Shown in pieces: positions 14,230-25,425 of a DNA stretch of 64,000 nucleotides (within the stretch, counting starts at the first letter, position 1; each line of letters opens with the position of its first letter). The notes beneath the pieces were generated by a model, which was given only the letters and a program-made list of their open reading frames with translations, had not been told where the DNA came from and did not search any database. Origin of the DNA: Palaemon carinicauda (lineage: Eukaryota; Arthropoda; Malacostraca; Decapoda; Palaemonidae); NCBI RefSeq assembly GCF_036898095.1, contig NC_090725.1:319631654-319695653 (forward strand). Direction: 5' to 3'. The position numbers and the translations under genes were made by a program.

Positions 14230-16965
14230 AGAGTCTTGCCTGTGTGGACTTAAACTGTAGGAGACTCCCCTGAGGTTCTGGAACCCTCTATTCCCTGGCT
14301 CTCTTACAAGGAGGGACGATCTCTTTCTTGCTTGAAGGAACCACTGTAGCAGTGTCTTTCGTGTTCCCCCTGGGATCAAATAGGGGAGAGGAGCTTGGGA
14401 CTAGAGGAGGCAACAGGGGAATCCTAGAAGTGCCAACTACGAACTGAAAGCGAGGAACTGTCACAGCTTGCCGCATTACATTAAATAATTCCTTAAGCCA
14501 TGGTGGGTCGCAGGCTCCCAGGGACCTGGGAGGCAGGTCCTTAGAGAGGTGAACATCTCCAGGTTCAGGTACCTCTACAGGTACATTATCCTTCTTACCT
14601 AAGGGTAAGATCGGTACAAGCCTTCCCATCGGGAGAGAAACTTGGCGTTGTCGTGCAGGTGACAGATGCTTCTGGGCAGGTGGAGGACCGAGAAGTTGGC
14701 GCATCTCTCTCTGAGCGGGGGGTTTACCCTGTTGGAAGGGAACTCTCCTGTAGCCAAAAAAGGAGATGGAATTTCATTTGGGGAGGAGAGTACCTCTGGA
14801 GCTGGATGAGATGGTTTTCACGAGGTTGATAATTCATGCGAACTTTCTCTGTGTGTCTCTGCCACGACACATGGAGATACATCACGTGACGCTGCCACAC
14901 CTCAAGACATTACTCCATCCTGCAAAGCATTCACGTCACACGACCCTAGTCTTCCACGCGACAAGGAGAGAGACCGAGCAAAGGGTGGAAAGCCAAGGGG
15001 AGGAGCTAAATTGGCGCATGAAACGAATTCATACGACCCAGAGAGGCTGTCTTGATGAGAACCTTAAGGAAATCTGTTACCGATTCCTAAGGAGAGATGT
15101 TATCTGTCAGAAATAGCACCACAAGGAAACGGTCCGCAGGGAAGCGAAAACCTGAAGGCTTATTGTAACACAGGTCCCGCTAGCGCGAAGGTTTGACGTG
15201 GAGAGAGTCCGAAGACTCATTGTCAAGAGAGCTCACAGACTCATCAAGACTATAGTCCCAAGAACCAAAAAGTACCAAGTAACGTTGGTCACCAGCACCC
15301 GAAGGTACAGCGTAACCATTGTCGTGCAAACCGGAAGGTTTCATGTGACGGGGGACTGAAGTCTCCTGGTTAAGAGAGCCCGAAGACTCATTGTAAGGGC
15401 TGGTCCGAGAGCCCGAGGGCTCGACAAAACTGGGGTTGCGCAATCCAGAGGTATCCACGCAACGTGAAACCGAGGTTTTCCTGCTACGAGAACTCGAAGG
15501 TTTGGCGTAGTAGGAAGCATGAGAGCCTGAAGGCTCAGCATAACCTGTGTTGCAGTCCCAAAAGGAGCAGCGCAAAGGTAGACTGAAACCTCCCTTTGAC
15601 GTGAACCAGCGCTTTAGCGTGACTGGGGTAAGGAATGCCAACCGGTACAACGTTACCTCCGTTGCGAGAGCTTGAAAGCTCATCGCAACTAGAACCCAAG
15701 GGCTCCGTATCATAAGAACCTGAAGGTACAGCATGGTGAGGACCCAAAAGTCGTCCGGAGTCACGAGAGCCCGAAGGCTCAACATGACAAGAACCTGAAA
15801 GTCCCAGGCTGCGAGACCTCACATACTCTTGGTAACAGGAGTCCGAAGGGTCCTGCTCACGCAGAACAACTGTGAGTTGGTCACGAAACACCGTAGGATC
15901 AACGTGGCCAGACCCCTGGGGTTAGAAAAAAAAATCTAACAGCTCTAGGAGGAAAAAGTCGAGGATGGAGAGGGTTCACAAAGATCTCCAAACGGCAAAC
16001 CTCCAGAGAAAAAAGTCCAACAGGCTCCTCCAGAGGGGGAGTCTGCGTCAGTTCAAAAGTTGTCTCCCTTAGGGGTGGGAGAGACTTGTTCCCCCGCAGG
16101 AGAAAGGCTCAACAACAGCTTCTAACTCTGCCCTTGGAAGAGAAGCAAGAGTCTCTGAGCCGCCGTTGCCCTTTGGCGGCTCTCTCTAGCGAAGGAGAGA
16201 TATATTCCCCAGCAGGAAACACTCGGAGAACTAGCTGCCGCTACCTCTCGTTGACCAGCAACATCCTCTACGTTGGCAATTGGCGACTAAAAATCTGACT
16301 GATGTGTAGGAGCACCTGTGTCCACAGGAGGAGGAACCTCCTCGGAGGAAGGAGACGACAGTGTACTCTCCACTCCCCTCTGAAATATGTCGAAGAGAAC
16401 CTCCTTTGAGGGGAGGCCACCAACGCCCAGTGATGGCTAAAAAGATACAAAGTCAGACATATTACAGGCGTCCCCTGCTTAAGGGGCTGGGCCGACTCAC
16501 TAGGGAAGTCAACATCATCCCCCGCACAGCAAGGTTGACCTGGAGTAACGGGTTGCTTTGCTACTCGGCAATTCTTCGGAAAGAACCAGCGGAGGAGCTT
16601 CGGGAAGAGATTGGTGGGTAGAAGAAGAAGACTGGTGTTTCTTCAAATTCAAGGAAGACCCCAAAGGCGAAGAATCACTCATGGACTTCTTCTTCTTCCG
16701 CCGCCCGAACCTCTCCTACTGGGAGGCAGACTACTCCCTACTCTCTTCACAGGTGTCCTACCGTGAACACCAGCAGCCCTGACATGTCATATACACAGCA
16801 GGTGGGGGCCGTCTCAAGGGTGCACATGCCTCTTTGCCTTCTTCTGACGCCTACCGTATTGCTGCCACTTGGAGGGAGGTTTCTTCCTACACTCATCACA
16901 TGGTGATGCCTGTGAACAGGTGTGACCCCTGCAGGAATGGCAAAGACTGTGGGAATCTGTTACCA
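14230..16965 (-). pseudogene. Element A Gag pseudogene
   Basis: The N-terminus at about 16,830-16,965 reads VVTDSHSLCHSCRG, then C-x5-C-D-E-C, followed by a basic region (KWQQYGRRQKKAKR). This is the Cys-rich module also seen in B and C. A linker at 15,180-15,900 carries a diverged repeat around EPSGSR/VPSGSY/PSGLHDNGYA split over two frames. The C-terminal portion (14,288-14,704) is Pro-rich with PPWLKELFNVMRQAVTVP. It then breaks directly into post-RT sequence near 14,200, so the Gag C-terminus and RT are deleted. Confidence 0.7.
15180..15900 (-). repeat. Gag linker minisatellite, PSGSR type
   Basis: On the plus strand, GAGAGCCCGAAGGCTC-like units recur about every 40-50 bases. On the minus strand they encode variants of (E/D/V)PSGSR followed by a short spacer. 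The same motif recurs in element D at 41,880-42,160 (ADPSGSRNFSYAEPLGSRN). Confidence 0.7.
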
Positions 16966-17043
16966 CCGCTGCATAAAGGTACCACAATGGTACCTTTATA
17001 TGCCAGGATAAACCTGTATTCTAGCTCCTTACGTGCACACACT

Positions 17044-17062
17044 CTGAAAGACAGAGGGAAAG
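17044..17062 (-). promoter_or_regulatory. 3' splice acceptor-like site, element A leader
   Basis: The minus strand reads CTTTCCCTCTGTCTTTCAG followed by AGTGTGTGC. Elements B (25,009-25,022) and D (42,222-42,235) have a pyrimidine tract plus CAG at the equivalent place, also followed by a GTGTG-rich stretch. Inference: a short intron in the gag leader. Confidence 0.45.
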
Positions 17063-17184
17063 TTTTTAAGCTGTAATCTAGTTGTGCATTAATCGTAACA
17101 GAGTAGGTCAGTTTGAGGGAGAGAACACCAGCATGTCTGTTCCCTACCAAGCCGAAATGAAAGTGACGTATTGATACCAGTGCT

Positions 17185-17351
17185 GATGTGAACAGGGTGG
17201 CCAGTCTAGCTACCACCTGCTTCCCCTACCTTGTTAACTAGTGGTGTGTAGTTATACATCGTTAAAAGTATTATGGATGGTTTCAGATGTCACCAAAATA
17301 TATATCCACTGTAAAGAGCAAGATGGCTTGTATATTGTGCCAGATCAAAAT
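17185..17351 (-). repeat. Element A right terminal repeat, degenerate
   Basis: The stretch with CATCGTTAAAAGTATTATGG aligns with CATTAAAACTTTTATGG in D's right terminal repeat. The following ACTGTAAAGAGC...GGCTTGTATATTG...CAGATCAAAAT aligns with D's outermost end. Confidence 0.65.
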
Positions 17352-17516
17352 CATTATCTTAACTGTTTTGTTTGCATTAAGCAGATATTCTGCACATGTA
17401 ACAATTATGGTTGGAAAGACTTCTTGTATTACTTTGTTATTACCTTCACTATATAATACCAGTTTACTATACATTTTCATAACATATTAAACCTTACTTA
17501 CAAAATTGAGCAGTAT
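17352..17516. other. Spacer between elements A and B
   Basis: 165 AT-rich bases with no recognisable feature. It ends with the AT dinucleotide that abuts element B. Confidence 0.5.
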
Positions 17517-17723
17517 GACAAATTCGTAGATATTTTGTATTTTTCCTAACCATACAAACCTTAGCTATTTAAATAGGGTATTACTTTTGGCATAGCTGAA
17601 ATGATGAGCCATTAGATTTTTAACGATGGCTTACTACCCCCTCGCTTGTTAGCGAGGGGGTAGGGGAGGAGTAGCTAGCTACCCCTCCCCCCTCACACAC
17701 CGGTGAACTAGTTCACTTTGCTT
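17517..17723 (-). repeat. Element B left inverted terminal repeat
   Basis: From GACAAATTCGTAGATATTTT to GTGAACTAGTTCACTTTGCT. The interior pairs with the complement of 25,090-25,240, sharing the CCCCTCGC...GCGAGGGGGTAGGG palindromic core and the GTAGCTAGCTA motif. The outermost about 40 bases differ between the two ends. Confidence 0.9.
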
Positions 17724-17770
17724 AGAGGTAGGACCTATCCCGGGGGACAGGGCTGGCGGGCAAGTTTGAT

Positions 17771-17872
17771 TAAATAGCCAAGGTTTGTATGGTTAGGAAA
17801 AATACAAATTATATACGAATTTGTCATTTGTTCCGTAACCGAAATACAAACCACGCTATTTAAAGAGGGTGA
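17771..17872 (-). repeat. Element B internal complementary region (ICR)
   Basis: The first half (AAATAGCCAAGGTTTGTATG ... CGAATTTGTC) is the reverse complement of the element's left outer end. The second half (TTGTTCCGTAACCGAAATAC...) is the reverse complement of its right outer end. They meet at TGTC-AT-TTGTT near 17,822-17,830. In DIRS retrotransposons such an ICR is the template that joins both ends into a circle. It lies on the 3' side of the YR gene, as expected. Confidence 0.92.
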
Positions 17873-18313
17873 CTTAACCCTTAGGAAGGGAGGTAAGTCC
17901 CAGCCGTACTGGCTTTGGCTTTTTGCCCTAGGACTCAGTATCTGAGTAAGTAAAACTCAAGATAAGGAGTCCCTGCACCTCGCAAGTACCTTGCTCTGCA
18001 AGGATCGCAGTCTACGTAAGATTGTGTGTGAAGGAATGAAGTGTGACTCGTCCTAGGATGTTGACCTGGAGTCCTTTAGATGGAATTCTAGGTTAGGACG
18101 TTCCCAATACCACCTCGTAAGGGTATGGGGGACGCGACAGTATTATCTTAATAATAGGAACACAAGGAAGCATGGTTTACCTGCAGTGGTTTGAGGTCAG
18201 CTGTGCAGAGAACCCAGGATGCTGCTTTCCCCAAGAGAGGGGAGGATGAAGAAAAGAATAAGGGCCAGGCATATCTTTTCATTCATGCAGAATAAAACCG
18301 GGTAACAATGCCC
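17873..18313 (-). other. Element B 3' untranslated region
   Basis: Non-coding sequence between the ICR and the YR gene. It is closely matched in element D at 36,656-37,100 (for example the ACACAAGGAAGCATGGTTTA block), so it is conserved element sequence rather than host DNA. Confidence 0.7.
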
Positions 18314-19549
18314 TCAACCTTCTGCTACTTGTCCATTAAGGAGCCTGAGGTTTAGACCAGCTGTTGTGCAGCCACCACAGGGCCGATAGAGAATGTATCG
18401 AGCCTCCTGTAGGTCACGTCTTGCAGGTAGTGAGCTGTGAAGGTCGTTTGATGCTTCCAAACACCTGCTTGTAGAACCTGCATCACTGAGTAGTTTCTCT
18501 TGAACGTCAGGGACGTAGCGATGCCCGACATCATGTGCTCTAGGGCGACGTGACAGAGGAGGGTCTGGATTCAGGGAGTGGTGGATGACCGTGCGAATCC
18601 ACGCTGAGATAGTATTCTTAGTGACCCTCCTCTTCGTCCTTCCTGTGATCACAAACAATGCTTGCACTCGAGGACGAACTGCAGCTGTTCTTTTAAAATA
18701 GAGCCTCAGACTCCTTACTGGGCACAGTAGGAGATGGTCTGGGTCATCTGTTACAGAACGGAGACTCGAAATCTGGAAGGAGTCGAACCGGGGGTCCGGC
18801 ACTCCTGGATTTTGAGTCTTAGCTACAAACTCAGGGACGAACCTGAACGTTACCTCCCCCTATCCCCTTGAATGGATGATGTCATACAAGAGACCATGAA
18901 GTTCGCTGACTCGCTTGGCCGAGGCCAAAGCAAGTAGGAACACCGTCTTCCAAGTCAGGTGGCGATCAGAAGCCTGGCGTAATGGTTCGAACGGAGGTCT
19001 CTTAAGAGCCCTGAGGACTCGAACCACGTTCCATGGAGGAGGTCTCACTTCCGACTGAGGGCAGGGAAGTTCATAACTTCGTATGAGTAGAGAAAGTTCT
19101 AGCGAGGAGGAAATGTCCATTCCTTTTAGCCTGAAGGCAAGACTTAAGGCTGAGCGATAGCCTTTTACTGCCGAGACTGAAAGGCGTATTTCTTCCCGCA
19201 AATACACAAGAAACTCCGCTATTGCTGGAATAGTGGCATCGAGAGGAGAGATACCCCTTCCACGACACCAACCACAGAATGCTCTGCACTTCGCCTTGTA
19301 GACTCCTGCGGATGACTTTCGCAGGTGTCAAGACATCCTTTCCGCAACTTGTTGCGAAAAGCCTCTCTCTGTGAGGAGATGCTGGATAGTCTCCAGGCGT
19401 GAAGCCGTAGCGATGCTATGGCTTTGTGGAGCAGGACTGGGCAGCAGTACAGCGGGAGCTTGAAATTCAAGGCTGTCGCGAACAGATCCACCGTCAGGGA
19501 ACCCCACAAAGTCAGGACTTTGTTGGCTTCTAGAGGATCCAAAGATCAC
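18314..19549 (-). pseudogene. Element B tyrosine recombinase pseudogene
   Basis: The N-terminal core-binding part is spread over several frames (SRLETIQHLLTERGFSQQVA near 19,380; VKGYRSALSLAFRLKGMDIS near 19,120). Box I is intact as ASAKRVSELHGLL near 18,895-18,930. The catalytic-domain segment DPDHLLLCPVRSLRLYF follows near 18,700. The HxxR box is hit by a small deletion near 18,520-18,528: one frame reads RAHDV, the next reads GIATSLTFKRNYS. The Tyr segment AHYLQDV is present in the shifted frame near 18,430. The product would join circular DIRS cDNA to the chromosome; this copy is inactive. Confidence 0.9.
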
Positions 19550-20257
19550 TTGGTACTCACTATCTGGAATGCTCTGCTCAGACTTTCGGCAAGCACATTC
19601 CTTTTGCCCGGAAGCGAGCCCATAGTGGAATCGAGTGGACTTCGGTCCATCTCAGTATCTCTACTGCAAGATGGGATAGCTGTTGTGAAAAGGTACCTCC
19701 CTGCTTGTTGATGTAAGCCACTACTGTGGTGTTGTCACTCATCACCACCACGGAGTGACCCACCAGGTACTGTCGGAACTGTTGAAGAGCCAGATAGACG
19801 GCCTTCATCTCTAGCAGGTTTATGTGGAGGCACTTTTCTGATTCTGATCATAGGCCTGAGATCCTGTGGTTCAGAACGTGGGCTCCCCACCCTTCTTTTG
19901 AGGCGTCCGAGAACAGCATCAAATCCGGGGGAGGACGAGAAGATCCACTCCCTTTCGGAGGTTTTCGTCTGTCACCCACCATTGAAGGTCCGTCCGTTCC
20001 GCAGGACCTACAGGGACCAAAATGTCCGGGGAATCATGACCTTGATTCCACCGAGACTTGAGCCGCCATTGCAAGGATCTCATCCTAAGGCGCCCATTTG
20101 GAACTAGACGGGCCAGAGAGGAAAAGTGACCGAGGAGACATAACCACGATTGGGCTGGGAGTTCTTCTCGTCTGAGGAAAGGATCTGCGACCCACCTCAT
20201 CCTTGCTATCCTGTTGTCTGATGGAAAGGCTTTGTGGAGATTGGTGTCCAAGATCAT
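19219..20257 (-). pseudogene. Element B RNase H and connection pseudogene
   Basis: Begins with the post-RT connection (LDTNLHKAFPSDNRIARM and LARLVPNGRLRMRSLQWRLK). The first RNase H acidic block (a DAS motif near 19,905-19,925) follows, then MSDNTTVVAYINKQGGTFSQ (third acidic residue) near 19,700-19,745. The LTLWGSLTVDLFATALNF segment lies near 19,480-19,540. Frames change at least three times. RNase H removes the RNA strand after cDNA synthesis. The 3' part overlaps the YR start in another frame. Confidence 0.85.
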
Positions 20258-20259
20258 GC

Positions 20260-21156
20260 CTAGATATACCAGTCATTAAGATGGAAGCGAGAAGACTTCT
20301 CGAGATTTACCATGATCCCTAGATCTTGGCAAAGTCCCAGAAGCTTGTCTCGTTGTCGAAGAAGGGTCGATTCCGAGTCTGCCAGGATCAGCCAGTCGTC
20401 CAGATAACGGAGTAGACGAATGTCTATCCTGTGTGCCCACGAAGAGATCAGGGTGAACACTTTGGTGAAAACTTGAGGTGCTGTGGAGAGACCGAAATAC
20501 AGCACCTTGAACTGGTAGATCTTGTTATCCAGGCTGAATCTTAAATACTTCCTTGAAGACGGATGGATTAGGATCTGGAAGTACGCGTCCTTCAGATCCA
20601 GTGTACACATGAAGTCTTGTAGTCTCACTGCAAGTCTGACTGTGTCTGCTGTCTCCATGCTGAACGGAGTTTGTTTGACAAACCTGTCCAGAGCTGAGAG
20701 GTCGATGACTGGTCTCCAGCCTCCAGACGCCTTTATTACAAGAAAGAGTCGACTGAAGAAGCCTGGAGACTCGTCGACGACCTCTTGGAGAGCATCCTTC
20801 TTTAGCATGGTCTCGACTTCTGCCCATAGGGCTAGCCCCTTTGCCGATACCTGGTCTCCAGCCTCCAGACGCTTTATTACAAGAAAGAGTCGACTGAAGA
20901 AGCCTGGAGACTCGTCGACGACCTCTTGGAGAGCATCCTTCTTTAGCATGGTCTCGACTTCTGCCCGTAGGGCTAGCCCCTTTGCCGATACCATGTCATA
21001 GGAGCTCAACGACACTGGATTCGCTGTCAGGGGAGGAAGAGATGCTATGAACGGGACGCGATATCCTTGACTGATTACAGAAACCGTCCAGGAATCGGCT
21101 CCGAGTTGCTGCCACCTGATTGCGCAACTTTGTAGGCATCCCCCACTGGTGGACAT
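20260..21156 (-). pseudogene. Element B reverse transcriptase, damaged
   Basis: A 298-residue frame holds the RT palm: SRLFLVIKASGGWRPVIDLS, LDLKDAYFQI (first catalytic Asp) and LRYLDDWLILAD with the catalytic DD pair. GLSTAPQVFTKV fits motif B and VNLEKS follows. All catalytic Asp residues are intact. The N-terminal half contains a duplicated segment, so SAKGLAL...AEVETMLKKDALQ occurs twice. The frame ends by a shift just after NLEKS near 20,275; the next conserved piece (VYLGMILDTNLH) is in another frame. DIRS RT copies the element RNA. Confidence 0.9.
20710..20993 (-). repeat. 142-bp tandem duplication inside element B RT
   Basis: 20,710-20,851 and 20,852-20,993 are nearly identical; differences seen include one deleted base (GACGCCTTTATT versus GACGCTTTATT) and one CAT/CGT change. 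It duplicates the RT N-terminal segment ending in SPGFFSRLFLVIK. Confidence 0.95.
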
Positions 21157-21174
21157 GCAGGGGGATTACCAATC

Positions 21175-24100
21175 CTAGCGTTTGCGGCCTCGGCCGCTCC
21201 CCCTAGGATTCTTGCCTGCCCTGCAGGACTTCTTGCCTCTCCTGTCTTTGACAGGAAAGGGCTGCTGTTTGGACACCGTTGTCTTCGTTGCCGCTGCCGG
21301 TTTCGTCGTCTGGGACTGGCGAGGTTGTTGTTGAGGTGCTGGAGGTTTGTAGGGCTTCGATGTGAGAGCCCTTTGGAGGAGAGAATCCTGATTGGATTTC
21401 CTCCACCTCTCAGCTGCCTGTTCCACATCCTTGGGCTCAAACAGGCTCTTTCCCGTAAGGGAAGAGTGTCTGAGCTTGCTGACTTCGACGGTTGAGACCT
21501 TCGAATGGAACCTCTCTACCACCGCATCACGTCGTTTCAAGATCGAATTGGCCCACAAGTTCGAGACTTGGTGGGCCAGAAACTCAATGGTGCGGGTGCC
21601 CGAGAGGAGGAAGGTCTCCAGGGCCTTCCTAGTGCTTTCCTTGGACAGATCCTCGGATCGCAAAAGGATGCCCAGAGACCCCAACCAGACATCCAGCCAC
21701 GAAGTAGCCTGCATGGCACACTTCGCGACCTTCTCCTGGTTTAGGATCTCTGTCCCCGAGAATGTCACTTGCCGGCTAGAGAGTCTATCAAGAGGAACTC
21801 CCTTGGTAAGCTCTTCCACAGAGTGGTGCAATAGAAGAGCTAAACAAGGCTCCTCCATGATCTCAAAATACCTTCTCTGGTGGGCACGAGGAGGCGGGAG
21901 GAGCTTGTTGCCAGCAGTGGAACGGCTGGAGGAGGCGAGCTCGGAAAGCTGGCCCTCAACCTTATCCCTGGCACTCTTAACCCCTTGGGACCAGGGCAGA
22001 GCCGCACTGGCCTTAGTAGGTTTCTGAGTGCCAAAGACTCGGTCCAGGACCGTGTCCTTGCCCTCACGAGGAAGAATCTCCGGGTCCGGAAACTTGTTGA
22101 GATTCCTTATCAGAGTCAAGACCTGCCAGAAGGCATGCTCTGACTCTTGCGGCTCTCCCCCTGGAGAACCGGCAGCGAAGTCTCCCATCCCCAAAGGCTC
22201 TTCTTGGGGGGACATGTGGACGTTCTGCGCGGGTCTCGTTGGCTCTGGTCGAATACTGGGAGAAGACTTCGGGATGGTCTTCGAGTCCTTCGGTTCCCTC
22301 CTAGGAGAGATACAGGACTACAGCAACGAAGTCTGAGGGCTATTCTCCGCCTGCTCGAGGTGGGGTTGCTCCCATTGGTGCGGTGCGAGAATGTCTCACC
22401 TCGGAAGACTCCCCTGAGGACGGAAAATCCTCGTCCACAGGGGATGTAGAAAACGTCTGCGGGGGGGGGAAGGGGCCTTCCTGACGGACTTCTTAGGAGC
22501 CTGCTTGACCCGAGGAGAAGTCACCACGACCTCTACTCCTCTCTTCCTATTCAGTGGGGTCGGAGCTGCCCTTGGTTTGGTGCCCAAATCAGAGAAGGCA
22601 GGCTTAACAGCCTGGACGACAGCTCTGATAAGGGACTCAAACCATGGCTGCTTACTGACAGACGTAGTGTCAGAGACTCCCTCTGGAGGTAAGGGAATCG
22701 GGCGGTCCTTTGGAGTAGAGACTACAACATGGCCTGCCTGGAAAGAAAGGGAAGAAGATGGGTGCCTGGACCTATCTGAAGATCTCCCCTCCTCCTGCGA
22801 GCGCGCTGGTTTGCGCTTGCGGGGGGGGGGGGGAGCATAAAGACGAACTAGCTGCACTCGTTCCTGACGACTCGTTCAGTAGCTTGCATTGCGAAACCCA
22901 GTGGGAATCGCGCTTGGGCTCGCGCGAGGGAATAATCCTAGGTTCGCGCGCGGGCGAACGTTCTCGCACGTGTGCGTGCGTGCGGGCGCATGAAGATGAA
23001 GGCACGGGGGCGCTTGGGCGAGGGAGCGGGTGGGTGCGCGGGCGAGTGCTGGCGAGCAGGAGAATGATGGCGCGCACGCGAGCGATGGCGCGCAGGCGAG
23101 CGATGCCGCGCAGGCGAGCGATGGCGCGCAGGCGAGCGATGGCGCGCAGGCGAGCGATGGCGCGCAGGCGAGCGATGTCGCGCAGGCGAGCGATGTCGCG
23201 CAGGCGAGCGATGGCGCGCTGGGCATGCAGGTGTGCGACTGCGCACAGGTGACGGTGCGCGTGGGCGCATAGGTGATCTACGCCGAGCAGGCTCGTGGGC
23301 ACGATTGCGTGCTGGGGAGTGATGGCGCGCAGGAGATGGTGCGCGTGTGCACGCAGGAGATCGATGGCGCGCAGGTGCGCGGTCTGGTGAAGACAGAGGG
23401 CGCGCAGAAGGACTGCTCGTGGGAAGCCTCTGGAAGGGCGCACGGTAGGGACTGGAACCTGTGTGCGCGAAGGTGACTGCGCGTGATGGTGCGCAGGCGA
23501 GGGCTGACGGGGGCCGCGCTGCCGAGCAGGTGAAGAGCGCTGACGAGCTGGAGATTGTGGGCGCGCAGGAGATCGTGTGCGCGCGTGGCACGTAGCGCGT
23601 AGCAGGATCAGGGCGTGCAGCTGTGCACTGGCGAGTAGGAGGTAGCTGGCATACAGGAGATCGCTGGCGCACAGAAGAGCGCTGACGAGCAGGATATCGG
23701 TATGAGCGCTGGCACGTCGATTCTGCAGCAGGAGCTCGCTGGCGCGTTGTCCCTCGCATAGGATGTCTCTGGGTCCTTGTCTCAGGAACATCAGGAACAG
23801 GCGAGCGCTTGCGCGCAATTGCGCACAAGCGCGCAGGAGAGCGTGGGCACGCAGGGGATACCTGGCACTTAAGGGACTTAACCACATTGTGAGCAAGCCC
23901 CTTTTGCCCCAAAGGGACCGGTGCCCATTTGAAAACGGGGTGCGTGGGCGCCCACAGTGCGTCAGTTGCCATGAACGGAGAAGGAAGGTCAGCAGGTCTG
24001 GCAGGCGGAGAAGATCGCAAATGACCTGCAGGGAGGTCCAGTGATGCAGCTGCAATGGTCAAAGCACAGTGAGGAGGATCCTCTGCGGGGGACTGTGAAG

Positions 24101-24975
24101 GCGAGGAGCTGAAAACGCGCCTCCTAACTCCCTTGTGGGGAGAAGGAAGGCTTTTACGGCGAAGAGGAAGACGAGCCTTGCGTCGGATACGTTCTCTGCG
24201 GGCATCAGGATACCATTGTCAGTCCTCCGAAGACGAGTCTCTGTTAGTGAACTCCCCCGAGGGGAACAAACACCTGCAGGAGAGACCGTTGGACTTGACC
24301 TCTCCCTCGAAGGATGTTCGGAGGGGGGAACCAAGCCTTCAGCAACATCAGCACCCAAGGCAAGGTTTGACCCAACTCGCCGGAAGCCTCTGCCACAACA
24401 ACGTCGACGATAGACAGAGGGTCAACTTCCGCCGTCACCGGCGACTGTTTGACAGCTGCTCCCAACTGGATAAGGTGAAACAGGGCTTCCCTGGAGGACG
24501 AACCCTTAAGCCCCAAGGAAGCCCAAAGCTGCTATAAATCATCGTTAGCAACATTCATAGATAAATCCTCCCCCGGAGGAGGAGGAGGATCTGCCTCGCT
24601 ATAGGAGGCAACTCCCTCTCCCAAACCCCGAGGTCGGTCAACAAAAGTACGGCCTACACTACCACTCGACAGACTCTCGGGAGAGACCAATCGAGTGGGA
24701 GCTTCAGAGGAGGTTTGGGCAACGAAAGAAGAGTCCTTGGAGATTTCCATCTTCAAGGAGATCCTTGAAGGAGAAAGATCCCACTTGGACTTCTTCTTTC
24801 GGCGCCAGAAAAACCTCTCCCACTGGGAGGTAGACCACTCCCTGCACTCACAACAAACTTTATCCTTATCACACCATTGGCCCCTGCAGAACGGACACAA
24901 GGTGTGAGGATCCGTCTCGACCGCCGATATATATGTCCCACAAGGGCGGTCTGGTAACCCGGGGCACTTCCACAT
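21175..24975 (-). pseudogene. Element B Gag pseudogene
   Basis: The likely start is the Met of MWKCPGLPDRPCG at 24,975, just after a splice acceptor-like site. The Cys-rich module is TDPHTLCPFCRGQWC, then CCEC, followed by a basic stretch (FWRRKKKSKW). An in-frame TAG after NVANDDL (24,532) interrupts the frame, which resumes as QLWASLGLKGSSSREALFHL. A long Ser/Pro/Arg-rich linker follows, with 18-bp repeats and frameshifts. The C-terminal part is open: 22,857-22,396, then 22,215-21,175, with HQRRYFEIMEEPCLALLLHH, CAMQATSWLDVWLGSLGILL and a Lys/Arg-rich end. Gag of DIRS elements packages the RNA; the capsid role is inferred from position and the basic tail. Confidence 0.8.
23060..23225 (-). 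repeat. 18-bp minisatellite in element B Gag
   Basis: About nine copies of GCGCGCAGGCGAGCGATG (plus strand) with few substitutions. Because 18 is a multiple of 3, all frames stay open: RSPARH, RAIARL or LACAPS repeats. Diverged copies of the same pattern extend to about 23,850. The Gag frame cannot be decided with certainty because of nearby shifts. Confidence 0.93.
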
Positions 24976-25008
24976 GATAAAGAGAGAGGCCAACTTCCAA
25001 ACACACAA

Positions 25009-25022
25009 CTGAAAGAAAAAGC
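25009..25022 (-). promoter_or_regulatory. 3' splice acceptor-like site, element B leader
   Basis: The minus strand reads GCTTTTTCTTTCAG followed by TTGTGTGTTTGG, about 35 bases before the Met proposed as the Gag start. A donor-like GGGTGATG lies near 25,080, giving a possible intron of about 75 bases. The upstream GAACAGACTTGTCTGCTC block is shared with A and D. Confidence 0.45.
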
Positions 25023-25089
25023 ATAAAAGATTAAGGCTGTCAATACGCGAGGGTGAGAGCAGACAAGTCTGTTCATCACCCAAGCCAAA

Positions 25090-25277
25090 AGCAAAGTGAA
25101 CTAGTTCACCGGTGTGTGAGGGGGGAGGGGTAGCTAGCTAGTCCTTCCCTACCCCCTCGCTAACTAGCGAGGGGCTAGTAAACCCTCGTTAAAAATCTAA
25201 TGGCTCGCCATTTCAGCTACGCCGAAAGTAATACCCTATTTAAATAGCGTGGTTTGTATTTCGGTTACGGAACAAAT
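25090..25277 (-). repeat. Element B right inverted terminal repeat
   Basis: Starts at GCAAAGTGAACTAGTTCACC and ends at GTTACGGAACAAAT. It carries GTAGCTAGCTAG and the CCCCCTCGC...GCGAGGGG palindrome. This is the 5' end of the element, so it should contain the promoter; I see no clear TATA box. Confidence 0.9.
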
Positions 25278-25425
25278 ATAAGTTAAGTTGGAACTGTTTG
25301 CACCATCCATAAAATAAGACCAAGCTTCTTATTTAATTTAGTCTGAGGGTTTACTTTTACTTGGTTTTGCCAAAACATGTAGATCAGCTTAGGTTGAGAT
25401 CACACAATGTAAAGGCATGAATTCG
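25278..25425. other. Spacer right of element B
   Basis: AT-rich, no recognisable feature. Confidence 0.5.

Larger units (their letters stand above)
12066..17351 (-). mobile_element. DIRS-like retrotransposon A, degenerate and internally deleted
   Basis: This is the oldest-looking of the four DIRS-like copies. The left edge (GACAAACTTGAAATAATTTG) is a diverged version of the left outer end of elements B and D. The right edge near 17,351 aligns with the right outer end of B and D through a degraded GTAAATAGC...TTGTAT...GGAACAAAT pattern. Coding order on the minus strand is Gag (16,965 down to 14,230), RNase H (about 14,190 to 13,356) and tyrosine recombinase (13,190 to 12,241). The RT core is missing between Gag and RNase H. 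The recombinase C-terminus, the left terminal repeat interior and the ICR are also missing. Confidence 0.85.
17517..25277 (-). mobile_element. DIRS-like retrotransposon B, nearly full length
   Basis: A 7.76-kb minus-strand element with inverted terminal repeats of about 200 bp (17,517-17,723 and 25,090-25,277). It has an internal complementary region at 17,771-17,872, next to the 3' terminal repeat, as in DIRS elements. Gene order is Gag (24,975 to 21,175), RT (21,156 to 20,260), RNase H and connection (20,257 to 19,219), then YR (19,549 to 18,314). Frameshifts and stops affect each gene, and the RT carries a 142-bp tandem duplication. GC content is clearly higher than the flanks. Confidence 0.93.

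Noticed and set aside
21392..22027. 211-codon plus-strand frame in element B
   Set aside because: Antisense to a well-supported Gag frame.
22772..24055. 427-codon minus-strand frame rich in RAIARL-type repeats
   Set aside because: One of three frames kept open by the 18-bp repeat; it does not continue into the Gag N- or C-terminal frames.
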